Part shown: positions 15,945-24,139 of the stretch, piece by piece
Layout: every line of letters begins with the position of its first letter
Numbering within the stretch: the first letter of the stretch is position 1
Assembly (NCBI RefSeq): GCF_040676775.1
Contig: NZ_JBFAPP010000006.1
Coordinates: forward strand, 124,001-188,000
Reading direction: 5' to 3'
Source of the DNA: Micromonospora_G sp040676775
GTDB taxonomy: Bacteria > Actinomycetota > Actinomycetes > Mycobacteriales > Micromonosporaceae
Length of the DNA stretch: 64,000 nt
Program-made: the position numbers and the translations under genes
The notes under the pieces: generated by a model
What the model saw: the letters and a program-made list of their open reading frames with translations, nothing else
Told to the model about the DNA's origin: nothing
The model's database searches: none

Positions 15945-18900
15945 CCGCCTGCCCGGCCGGCGGCTCCACCCAGGCGGTCTGGATCAGCCGGCTGCCCCGA
16001 CGGGTGCACAGAAGTGCCCGCCCCGGCGGCAGGATGCGCGGCTTCGTGTTGCCGAGCAGCGGCCCCTCGGAGGCCGGGCAGGACAGCGCCACGTCCGGGC
16101 TGTTCGTCTCCTGCAACCGCCGGATCAGCGGGTCCATCGACATCCGCATCACCCCGGCCGCACCTCGGGTCAGCACCAGGTGGAAACCGATGTCGGTGCC
16201 CTGCGGCAGGAACGGTATCAGCGGTTGCAGCGGGCTGTCGTGCCCGCTGAGCAGGTCGTAGTCGTCGACCAGCACGAACAGGCGCGGACCCGCCCACCAG
16301 TCGCGGCGGCGCAGCCGCTCGGGGGTGATGTCCGCCCCCGGCACCCGGCTGCGCAGCCCCTCGACGGCCTGCGCGACCGCCTCCTTGGTCGAGTCCGGGG
16401 ATACGGAGTAGCCCAGTCGGTACTCCTCCGGGATCGACTCGAATAGCTGACGGCGGAAGTCGACCACCATGATCCGCGCCTCCTTCGGCGTGAACCGGCG
16501 GGTCACCGCCTCCGCGAGGTGACGCAGCAGGGCGGTCTTGCCGCTCTCGGTGTCACCGAGCGCGGTCAGGTGCGGCACCTCCTCGAAGTTGTGCCAGACC
16601 GGCCGCATCCGCTCCTCGTCCAACCCCAACGCCACCCGCAGGTCGCCGTCGGGTGCCGGCAGGTCGCCCGCGGGCAGCACCGCCGGCAGCGTACGCACGG
16701 CCGGGGCGCCCGGGCCGTCCCAGAAGTCACCCACCATGGCGGCCAGCCCCCGGGCACCCTCGGCGACCGTGTTCGGGTCGGCCAGCCCGTCGATGCGGGG
16801 CAGCCCACCGAGGAAGTGCGTCTTCTGCGCGGTCAGACCCCGACCGGGAGTGTGCGGCACCGTCGCCGCCAGCCGCAGGTCGATCGCGGAGTCGACCGGG
16901 TCACCGAGGCGCAGTTCCAGCCGGGTGCCGATCTGGTCGCGCATCCCGTGGTGCACCTCCGACCAGCGGGCCGTGGTCAGCAGCAGGTGTACGCCGAAGT
17001 TCAGGCCCCGGGCGACGACCTGACGGATCGCGGCCTCACCCGCCTCGAACTCCTGCCGCAGCGTGAACCAGCCGTCCACCACCAGGAACACGTCGCCGTA
17101 CGGGTCGTCGGTGATCGTGCCGTCGGCGCGCCGCTGCCGGTAGGTCGCCATGCTGTCCACCCCGAGGGTGCTGAACCGCCGTTCCCGGTCGGCGATCAGC
17201 GCGGCGATCTCGGCCAGGGTCCGGCTCACCCGGTCGGTGTCGAGCCGGCTGGCGACACTGCCGACGTGCGGCAGGTCCGCGATGGACGCCAGCGCCCCAC
17301 CACCGAAGTCCAGGCAGTAGAACTGCACCTCGCGCGGGCTGTGGGTCAACGCCAGGCCGCCGATGACCGTACGCAGCAGGGTGCTCTTGCCGCTCTGCGA
17401 ACCACCGGCCACGCCCAGGTGCCCGCCGACCCCGGACAGGTCGACCGTCATCAGCTCCCGTACCTGCTCGAACGGCTTGTCGACAAAACCGACCGGCACC
17501 ACGAGGCGGCCGTTGCCGGGCCAGTCCGGGGCCCGCAGACCGTACTCCGGGTCCGGGGCGAGCGCGGGCAGCAACTGGTCCAGGGTGGGTGCCGCGCCCA
17601 ACGGCGGAAGCCACACCTGGTGGGCCGGCGGCCCCTGGTCGGCGAGCTGGTCCACCACGACCGCCAGCACGCTCGCCGTGTTCGCCTCCGCCTCGACCCC
17701 CTCCGGCACGTCCGGCGTCACCGCGCTCTCCTCCGGCACCCGATACGGCACGTGGTCCAGCAGGTATGGCACCACCTGCTGCTGCACCACCTCCTGGCGT
17801 ACCCGCGCGGTCTTGGGCCGGTACGCCCCGGAGACGTACGCGGCCTTGAAGCGGATCAGCGTCGACACGTGCGTACGCAGGTAGCCGTTGCCGGGCTGGG
17901 CGGGCAGTTCGTGCGCGTCCGGCACCCCGATCACCGAGCGGGACTCCATCGCGGAGAACGTACGCAGCCCGATCCGGTACGACAGGTGCGATTCGAGCTG
18001 GGCGATCCGCCCGTCGTCCAGGCGCTGGCTGGCCAGCAGCAGGTGCACCGCGAGCGACCGGCCCAACCGACCGATCATGACGAACAGGTCGATGAACTCG
18101 CGGTGCGCGGCGAGCAGTTCGCTGAACTCGTCGACCACGACGAAGAGGGTGGGCAGCGGGTCGAGCCCCGCACCCTGGGCGCGCGCCCGTTCGTAGTCCA
18201 GGGCGGAGCTGAAGCCGCCCGCCTGCCGGAGCAGCTCCTGGCGCCGTACCAGCTCACCGTGCAGCGCGTCGCGCATCCGGCTGACCAGGGCGGCCTCGTC
18301 GGCCAGGTTCGTGATCACGGCGGAGGTGTGCGGCAGCCGGTCCAGCCCGAGGAAGGTCGCCCCGCCCTTGAAGTCGACCAGGATCAGGTTGAGCGTCTCC
18401 GAGGAGTGCGTCGCGGCCAGGGCCAGCACCAGCGTACGGAGCAACTCGCTCTTGCCGGACCCGGTGGCGCCGATCAGCATGCCGTGCGGGCCCATCCCGC
18501 CGAGCGCCGACTCCTTGATGTCCAGCTCCACCGGGACCCCGTCGGAGTCGATGCCGATCGGCACCCGGAGCCGGTCGGCCGGTGCCCGGGTCGCCCACAT
18601 CCGGGACACGTCGAGCCGGCTCAGGTCACCGATGTCGAGCAGGGTCGCCAGGTCGAAGTCGGAGGTGAGCGCCTCGGCCGCAGGTTCGGTGGCGATGCTG
18701 AGCCGGTACGGCGAAAGGATCCGGGCCACCGCACGCGCCTTGGCCACGCTCAGCCCGTCGGCCTTCGCCAGCGGCGAGCGCGTCTCCCGCCCCACCGCGT
18801 CGTGCCGGACCATCTCCACCTGCCCGTCGGCCACGTCCAGCCAGAGCAGCTCGCGCGGGGTGGCCGGCGGTGCGGTGCCGAGTTCGATCAGCAGCGCGTT

Positions 18901-19914
18901 GCGGTAACCGCCGGAGGCCATCCGGGCACCGGTCGGGATCCGCCCGCCGTCGCAGATCACCAGCACGTACGGTTCGTCGCGGTTCGGCGTGGCGCCCTGC
19001 TCGTACCGGGGGCGGGCGGAGAAGGCGTCGCCGAGCAGTCGTTCGACCTCTTCGATGTTCTCCGCGACCAACCGGGCCGAACCGGCGGCGTCCTGGTCGA
19101 CCGGGTGCTGCGCGTGCGGCAGCCACTTGGCCCACTCCCAGGCGGCGAAGCCCTCGCCGCCGAGGCAGAGGGCGATCATCACCTCCTCCGGGGCGTGGAA
19201 GGTGGCGAGCTGGGTGACCAGGGCGCGGAGCACCGAGCGGCGCTCGTCGTCGGCGCCGGTGATCCGGATCTGGGCGAAGCCGCGCAGGAACAGGGCGACC
19301 GGCTGGTCCTCGATGGTGCTGTACGCCTTGATGAAGCGACGCAGCGACTTCGCCGACAACGGTTCCAGGTCCTCGATCGGCTTGGTCTGCATCGGGGCGA
19401 TCCGGGTCGCCAGGCGCTGCCGGCCGGTGCCCACCCGCAGTTCGAGGAAGTCCGGGTGGGTGCCGCGCCGCTCCCAGCGTCGGGTGGTCATCGCCACCGA
19501 CCAGAGCGTGCCCGGCTCCGGGTGCCGCCAGGCGCTCGCGTCCCGCTGCTGTCCCACGTAGCGCCGCACCCGGCGCCGGTTCTGGGCCAGGTAGCGCAGG
19601 TAGTCACGCCGGTCGCCGCCAAGTCGCCGCTTGCGGTCGCCGCCGCTCATCGCCATCTGGCCGATCATCATGCCGCCCATGGCGACGACCAGCAGCCCGG
19701 CCATCATCCAGGTCATCGGCCCGCCCCGGGACGGGCCGACGAACATCAGCATCATCACCCCGGACATCAGCATCATCGGCAGGAACGTCATCGCCCCGCG
19801 CAGCCCGCCCGCCTGGATCTCGGGCAGCTCGGGCGGCTCCTGGAGGCTGATCTCGCCGGAGGGCATCTCCGGCCCGTTGCGTCGGGCCGGACGCCGGAAC
19901 ACGACCGTGGTCAC
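15901..19914 (-). CDS. eccC: Type VII secretion ATPase EccC (three FtsK/SpoIIIE domains)
   Basis: A 1337-residue motor protein of the type VII pore. Two N-terminal membrane helices (about 40-90) precede a DUF/ATPase-like linker, then three FtsK/SpoIIIE ATPase domains. Walker A loops are GATGSGKS (about 480), GGSQSGKS (about 836) and GDTESGKT (about 1118); the first has a clear Walker B (LFVVVDEFSE). It is one continuous chain rather than split EccCa/EccCb. The GTG at 19914 has an AGGTGA site 7 nt upstream. It is divergent from eccD and convergent with the second mycosin gene, overlapping it by 44 bp. A sigma-type promoter lies at 19968-19995. Confidence 0.96.
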   Translation of the reverse strand: MTTVVFRRPARRNGPEMPSGEISLQEPPELPEIQAGGLRGAMTFLPMMLMSGVMMLMFVGPSRGGPMTWMMAGLLVVAMGGMMIGQMAMSGGDRKRRLGGDRRDYLRYLAQNRRRVRRYVGQQRDASAWRHPEPGTLWSVAMTTRRWERRGTHPDFLELRVGTGRQRLATRIAPMQTKPIEDLEPLSAKSLRRFIKAYSTIEDQPVALFLRGFAQIRITGADDERRSVLRALVTQLATFHAPEEVMIALCLGGEGFAAWEWAKWLPHAQHPVDQDAAGSARLVAENIEEVERLLGDAFSARPRYEQGATPNRDEPYVLVICDGGRIPTGARMASGGYRNALLIELGTAPPATPRELLWLDVADGQVEMVRHDAVGRETRSPLAKADGLSVAKARAVARILSPYRLSIATEPAAEALTSDFDLATLLDIGDLSRLDVSRMWATRAPADRLRVPIGIDSDGVPVELDIKESALGGMGPHGMLIGATGSGKSELLRTLVLALAATHSSETLNLILVDFKGGATFLGLDRLPHTSAVITNLADEAALVSRMRDALHGELVRRQELLRQAGGFSSALDYERARAQGAGLDPLPTLFVVVDEFSELLAAHREFIDLFVMIGRLGRSLAVHLLLASQRLDDGRIAQLESHLSYRIGLRTFSAMESRSVIGVPDAHELPAQPGNGYLRTHVSTLIRFKAAYVSGAYRPKTARVRQEVVQQQVVPYLLDHVPYRVPEESAVTPDVPEGVEAEANTASVLAVVVDQLADQGPPAHQVWLPPLGAAPTLDQLLPALAPDPEYGLRAPDWPGNGRLVVPVGFVDKPFEQVRELMTVDLSGVGGHLGVAGGSQSGKSTLLRTVIGGLALTHSPREVQFYCLDFGGGALASIADLPHVGSVASRLDTDRVSRTLAEIAALIADRERRFSTLGVDSMATYRQRRADGTITDDPYGDVFLVVDGWFTLRQEFEAGEAAIRQVVARGLNFGVHLLLTTARWSEVHHGMRDQIGTRLELRLGDPVDSAIDLRLAATVPHTPGRGLTAQKTHFLGGLPRIDGLADPNTVAEGARGLAAMVGDFWDGPGAPAVRTLPAVLPAGDLPAPDGDLRVALGLDEERMRPVWHNFEEVPHLTALGDTESGKTALLRHLAEAVTRRFTPKEARIMVVDFRRQLFESIPEEYRLGYSVSPDSTKEAVAQAVEGLRSRVPGADITPERLRRRDWWAGPRLFVLVDDYDLLSGHDSPLQPLIPFLPQGTDIGFHLVLTRGAAGVMRMSMDPLIRRLQETNSPDVALSCPASEGPLLGNTKPRILPPGRALLCTRRGSRLIQTAWVEPPAGQAVSVPASDADARPGS

Positions 19915-19967
19915 CGCTGGATCACCTGTCCGTGGGTCGGGCCCCGCGCGTGGGGCCGGCGCGCCCT

Positions 19968-19995
19968 ACAACGTCCCGATACCGGTGTCGGGTCA
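19968..19995 (-). promoter_or_regulatory. SigL-like ECF promoter, site 3 (eccC)
   Basis: Read on the minus strand: TGACCCG (19995-19989), 15-nt spacer, CGTTGT (19973-19968). It differs from the main consensus by one base in each half. The predicted leader for eccC is about 47 nt. Confidence 0.5.
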
Positions 19996-20049
19996 ACCGG
20001 TCGAGGAAAAACCTCGGCCGCCGGGGCAACCGGTCGGGAAAAAACCTCG
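19994..20049. repeat. Two 23-bp direct repeats between eccC and eccD
   Basis: CAACCGGTCGAGGAAAAACCTCG (19994-20016) recurs as a copy with two differences at 20027-20049, a 33-bp period. Each copy contains a CGAGG/CCTCG-type inverted repeat around an A run. They sit between the two divergent sigma-type promoters, so they look like activator or repressor sites. Confidence 0.6.
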
Positions 20050-20057
20050 ATCGGTGG

Positions 20058-20084
20058 TGAACCGACGCGCGGGCGGTCCGTAGT
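20058..20084 (+). promoter_or_regulatory. SigL-like ECF promoter, site 4 (eccD), probably leaderless
   Basis: TGAACCG (20058-20064), 14-nt spacer, CGTAGT (20079-20084). The eccD GTG at 20091 begins only 6 nt after the -10 element, where the transcript itself should start. Confidence 0.65.
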
Positions 20085-20090
20085 GAGGGC

Positions 20091-21488
20091 GTGACCATCG
20101 TCGCCAGTGGAGAGATGTGTCGGTTGGTCGTGTGTGGACCGGACCGGCAGGTCGAGGTTGCCGTACCGGCCCAGGTGCTGGTCGCCGACCTGCTGCCGGC
20201 GCTGCTGCACCATCTCGGCGAGAACCTGGCGGACACCGGCCTGCTGCACGGCGGCTGGGTGCTGCAGCGGCTCGGGTCGCCGCCGTTCGACGAGGACGGC
20301 ACCGTCGCCTCGCTCGGCCTGCGTGACGGCGAGGTGGTCCACCTCCGGCCCCGGTCGGAGCAGATCCCGCCGGTCGACTTCGACGACCTGATCGACGGGG
20401 TCGCCACCGGGGTGCAGTCGCGCGCCGGCCGGTGGCGTCCGGAGATGATCCGCTGGGCCGCGCTCGGCCTGCTCGCCATCCTGTTCGGGACCGGTCTGGC
20501 GGTGCTGGCGCTGACCGGCCCGCCGGCACCCCGGGCACTGACCGCGGGCGGTCTCGCGCTGGCCTGCCTGGTGACCGCGTTCGCGGTCACCAGGGCCGGC
20601 GGGGACCGGGTGTTCGGCCTGGTCTGTGCGTTCGCCGCGATCGGGTACGCCGGGCTCGCCGGCTGCCTGGTGCCGGACCTCGACAGCGCCGGCATCGGCG
20701 TACGGCTGGCCGGGCCGGAGCTGTTCGCCGGCTCGGTGGCGGCGCTCGCGGCGGCCAGCATCGGACTGGCCCTGGTCGGTTGGGCCGGTCCACTCTTCGC
20801 CGGGGTGCTGAGCGCCGGACTGTTCGCCGCCGGTGGTGCCGCGCTGGCCGCGTTCGTACCGCTGGCCACCGACCGGGCCGCGGCGGTGGTCGCGGTCGCC
20901 GCGACCGTGGCCGGCACCGCCGCCCCGATGCTCGCGTTCCGCCTCGCCGGTCTGCGGCTGGCACCGCTGCCGACCGAGCCCGAGCACCTGCAGGAGGAGA
21001 TCGACCCGGAGCCGAGCGAACCCCTGCTTGCCCGCACCGCCGCCGCCGACCGCTACATGACCGGGCTGTACGCCGGGCTGGCCTTCGTCGTCGGGATCGC
21101 CCTGGTGCTGGTGGGTGCGGCGGGCGGCTGGGCGTCGATCACCCTGGTGCTGCTCGTCACGCTGGTCCGGGTGCTGGCCTCCCGGCCGATGAACAGTGGC
21201 TGGCACCGGCTGGCGATGGCCGCCCCGGCGGTCGCCGGACTGGCCGCGGTGACCCTGGAGGCGGCGGTCACCGCGCAGCCGTGGCCCCGGCTGCTGGTGC
21301 CGGTCGCGCTGGTGCCGCTCGGCACCGTACTGCTGATGGTGGTGGCCCGGATCATGCCGGGGCGCCGGATGATGCCGTACTGGGGTCGGATCGGCGACCT
21401 GAGCCAGACCGTGGCCACGGTGGCGATGTTCCCCGTCCTGCTGGCGGTGCTCGACGTGTACCGCTACGCCCGGTCGATGGGGGGCTGA
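20091..21488 (+). CDS. eccD: Type VII secretion membrane channel protein EccD
   Basis: A 465-residue protein with the EccD layout: an N-terminal ubiquitin-like domain (about 8-90; MCRLVVCGPD, then ASLGLRDGEVVHLRPR) followed by a linker and about 11 membrane helices. It forms the membrane vestibule of the type VII pore with EccB and EccC. The GTG at 20091 is the farthest upstream start and coincides with the predicted transcript start; an in-frame ATG at 20115 is an alternative that would remove 8 residues. It is 5 bp upstream of eccB, in one operon. Confidence 0.93.
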   Translation: MTIVASGEMCRLVVCGPDRQVEVAVPAQVLVADLLPALLHHLGENLADTGLLHGGWVLQRLGSPPFDEDGTVASLGLRDGEVVHLRPRSEQIPPVDFDDLIDGVATGVQSRAGRWRPEMIRWAALGLLAILFGTGLAVLALTGPPAPRALTAGGLALACLVTAFAVTRAGGDRVFGLVCAFAAIGYAGLAGCLVPDLDSAGIGVRLAGPELFAGSVAALAAASIGLALVGWAGPLFAGVLSAGLFAAGGAALAAFVPLATDRAAAVVAVAATVAGTAAPMLAFRLAGLRLAPLPTEPEHLQEEIDPEPSEPLLARTAAADRYMTGLYAGLAFVVGIALVLVGAAGGWASITLVLLVTLVRVLASRPMNSGWHRLAMAAPAVAGLAAVTLEAAVTAQPWPRLLVPVALVPLGTVLLMVVARIMPGRRMMPYWGRIGDLSQTVATVAMFPVLLAVLDVYRYARSMGG

Positions 21489-21493
21489 GCCGG

Positions 21494-22891
21494 ATGCAGT
21501 CGCGTCGGGACCAGGTGCAGGCCCAGTCGTACGTGTTGGGGCGGTTGACCTCGGCGTTGGTGGCGGCGGAGCCGGAGGCGGCGGAGAACCCGCACCGCCG
21601 GCTCCTCGTCGGCACCGTCGCCGGTACGTTGATCGCCGCGCTGGTCGTCGCCGGTTTCGCCGTCTACGGCTTCCTGCGACCCGGCGGCGCGACCAGTTGG
21701 CGCAAGCCGGGCACGGTGGTGGTCGAGAAGGAGACCGGCAGCCGTTACGTCCTCGTCGACGGCCGGCTGCGCCCGGTGCTCAACTACAGCTCAGCCCTGC
21801 TGCTGTTCGGCAAGAAGCCGGCGATGACCACGGTTTCCGCGGCGTCGCTGCGGTCGGTCCCGCGGGGACAGTCGGTCGGCATCGTCGGTGCGCCCGACGC
21901 ACTGCCCGCACCGACCGCGCTAGCCGGCACGAACTGGACCGTCTGCGCGGTGGCCGGACGCGATGCCGCCGGCACCCTGGCCACGGCCACCACCCTGACC
22001 GTCGACCGGAACCCGGCCGGCCCGGCGCTCGGCCCGGACCAGGGCGTGGTCGCCCAGGCGCCCGGCGGGGAAACCTTCCTGGTCTGGCGGGGCCGCCGGT
22101 ACGCGCTGACCCAGACCTGGCTCAGCCGGGTCTTCGGCTACGACGGGTCACCCGCGCCGGTCGAGCCGGGCTGGCTGGACCAGTTGCCGGCCGGCTCCGA
22201 CATCGGACCGCTGGCGGTGCCTGGCCGGGGCGAGCCGGGACCGGTCGTCGACGGTACGCAGACGCAGGTCGGTCAGCTCTTCGTGGCCCGGATCGCCGGC
22301 ACCGCCGAGCGGCACTACCTGCTTCAGCGGGACGGGTTGAGCCAGCTCACCCCGACCGGGGTCGCGGTGGTGTCGAGTGACCCGGAGACCGCACGGGCGT
22401 ACGGGCCGCGTCCGGTCGTACCGACCGAGCTGACCGCCGCGGCGCTGGCCGGACTGCCTGCGTCGAAGGCGCCGGTGCTCCCCGGTGACCTGCCGGAATC
22501 GCCGCCCGCGGTGGCACCCGCCGGACCGGGCCGGGTGTGGTGCGTACGCCACGGCGACGTGGGCGCGGTCCGGCTGACCGCCGAGTCACCGCTGCCGCCC
22601 GGCGCGGTGGTGAGCGGCGACGGGGTGGGGGTGACCCGTACCGCCCGGACCGCCACGGCGGTGGCGGTCACGGCCGGCGTCGGCGGCCTGGTCCGGCTGG
22701 GCCGGCCCGGTCAGGCGCCCGGCACGAGCTACTTCGTGGTCACCGACGCGGGGATCAAGTATCCGCTCGCCGACCCGGCGGTGGCGGAAGCCCTGGGTTA
22801 CCCCACGTCGCTCGCGGCGACGGTGTCGCCGGCACTGCTGGAGCTGCTGCCGACCGGGCCGCTGCTCGACCCCCAGCGGGCGCGGGGGTGA
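21494..22891 (+). CDS. eccB: Type VII secretion core protein EccB
   Basis: A 465-residue protein with the EccB pattern: a short cytoplasmic N-terminus (QSRRDQVQAQSYVLGRLTSAL), one membrane helix (about 38-60) and a large extracytoplasmic R-repeat domain. Conserved pieces include RPVLNYSSALLLFG and WCVRHGDVG. It links the pore to the cell envelope. The ATG at 21494 fits the family N-terminus; the much longer open frame starting at 20432 runs over eccD and is not coding. Confidence 0.93.
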   Translation: MQSRRDQVQAQSYVLGRLTSALVAAEPEAAENPHRRLLVGTVAGTLIAALVVAGFAVYGFLRPGGATSWRKPGTVVVEKETGSRYVLVDGRLRPVLNYSSALLLFGKKPAMTTVSAASLRSVPRGQSVGIVGAPDALPAPTALAGTNWTVCAVAGRDAAGTLATATTLTVDRNPAGPALGPDQGVVAQAPGGETFLVWRGRRYALTQTWLSRVFGYDGSPAPVEPGWLDQLPAGSDIGPLAVPGRGEPGPVVDGTQTQVGQLFVARIAGTAERHYLLQRDGLSQLTPTGVAVVSSDPETARAYGPRPVVPTELTAAALAGLPASKAPVLPGDLPESPPAVAPAGPGRVWCVRHGDVGAVRLTAESPLPPGAVVSGDGVGVTRTARTATAVAVTAGVGGLVRLGRPGQAPGTSYFVVTDAGIKYPLADPAVAEALGYPTSLAATVSPALLELLPTGPLLDPQRARG

Positions 22892-22964
22892 GCGACACGG
22901 CAAACCGGTCCGGCAGCACCGAGTCCAGCAACAGCCAACCGAACGGTACGAGAGGACGTGTGTG

Positions 22965-23261
22965 ATGACCCAGCCGAACGAGGTAGACGAGGAAAGCATC
23001 CGGCAGCTGCTGGCGGCGTTCGAGGTCGCCATGGCCGACTGCAACGCGGCCGACCGGAGCGTCGACGCGGTCTCCGGGTCGACGCCGTGGCACGGCGAGG
23101 CGGCGGTCCGCTACATGCAGGAGCTGCAGAACTGGCGCGGCGGCCTGGCTCAGGTACGCAACGGCCTGGAGCAGCTTCGCGCCTCGATGACCCAGCACCT
23201 GCAGGTCTCCAGCAACGCGGAAATGGAATCGGCCTCGCACGCCAAGTGGTACCAGCCCTGA
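22965..23261 (+). CDS. WXG100 (ESAT-6-like) secreted protein
   Basis: A 98-residue helical-hairpin protein with the WXG turn (STPWHGEAAVRYM, near residue 44), the hallmark of type VII substrates that are exported as folded dimers. A GAGAGG site precedes the ATG; a GTG codon directly before it is less well placed. It lies in the canonical position between the core genes and a second protein of the same size, with which it probably pairs. Confidence 0.9.
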   Translation: MTQPNEVDEESIRQLLAAFEVAMADCNAADRSVDAVSGSTPWHGEAAVRYMQELQNWRGGLAQVRNGLEQLRASMTQHLQVSSNAEMESASHAKWYQP

Positions 23262-23346
23262 TACGTCGGGCGTTCCGTCCTGCCGGCGGCCCTGCCGGCA
23301 TCCCTGTCGACGACGAGCAATTGTGACGAGCAGCGAGGAGTGACGC

Positions 23347-23643
23347 ATGGCGACCTACGGCCTCAACCCGGACGGCCTGCTGGCCAGCGGTGAGGAACTG
23401 CGCGGGGTGACCCGGTCGATCGAGCAGGCGCTGGCCGACCTCGACCAGGTGGTCAACAAGTTCATCACGGCGAACGTGGGTAACACCGCGAGTTCGTACC
23501 AGACGGCACAGAACACCTGGCACCTGGGCATGGGCCAGATGAACGCCGCCCTGAACTCGGGTGCGTCCGCGATCGACCAGATCCGTGACACGTACAAGGT
23601 CGCGGACACCCAGGGCGCGGCCCTGTTCGACGGCGCGATCTGA
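23347..23643 (+). CDS. WXG100-size ESAT-6-like protein, partner of the preceding one
   Basis: A 98-residue all-helical protein. The turn region reads ANVGNTASSYQTAQNTW, without a canonical WXG, as in many partner subunits of heterodimeric pairs. A GCGAGGAG site precedes the ATG. It is in tandem with the WXG100 gene, so heterodimer formation is likely by analogy with EsxA/EsxB. Confidence 0.85.
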   Translation: MATYGLNPDGLLASGEELRGVTRSIEQALADLDQVVNKFITANVGNTASSYQTAQNTWHLGMGQMNAALNSGASAIDQIRDTYKVADTQGAALFDGAI

Positions 23644-23724
23644 GCCCCCAGCGGCCGGGTGGACAAGGAGCGGGCCGTCCGCCCGGCCGGATGTCGATGT
23701 TGAACTTCCCCCAGGAGGTGGATC

Positions 23725-24048
23725 ATGCCGATCAGTGTTGACGAGGCGTTCCTGCGCCGGGTGGCGGCGGAGAACACGCTGCTCGGGGGCGAGGCTCCCG
23801 GCGCGGCGAACGGGCCGATCGACGCGTTGGTCATCAAGCCCGGACACCAGAACTTCGTGGTGGGACAGGCACTCTCCGCCGCGATCAAGCAGCAGGGCGG
23901 TGTGGTCAAGCAGCGGCTCAACCAGCTCGGCCTGCTGTTCACCACCCGAGGTCAGCAACTGCGTGGATTCGTCGACACGACCGACGACGTCGAGTCGCTC
24001 AACGACATGACGGTTGCCGAGTTCCGCGCCCGGATCCCCAACTTCTAG
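23725..24048 (+). CDS. Small conserved type VII-associated protein
   Basis: A 107-residue soluble protein, mostly helical, that I do not recognise. It has an ideal AGGAGGTGGATC site before the ATG. No signal peptide, membrane helix or Cys is present. Its place between the WXG100 pair and the glycine-rich protein suggests a secreted partner or chaperone in the type VII system. Confidence 0.7.
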   Translation: MPISVDEAFLRRVAAENTLLGGEAPGAANGPIDALVIKPGHQNFVVGQALSAAIKQQGGVVKQRLNQLGLLFTTRGQQLRGFVDTTDDVESLNDMTVAEFRARIPNF

Positions 24049-24139
24049 CCCGTACGAATCCGCCGGCACCGGGTCGGCCGGTCCCGCCCACGTGGCCGGG
24101 CCCGCCGTCCGGCGTCGGTGACCTTGGAGAGGACGACCC

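Noticed and set aside
16519..20094. Long open frame of 1191 codons on the plus strand over eccC
   Set aside because: It is the complement of the strongly coding eccC gene, has a composition typical of GC-rich antisense frames (Gly/Arg/His/Gln) and no recognisable domain.
20432..21493. Extended open frame upstream of eccB
   Set aside because: It overlaps eccD in another frame. The eccB family N-terminus (QSRRDQVQAQSYVLGRL) begins at 21494.
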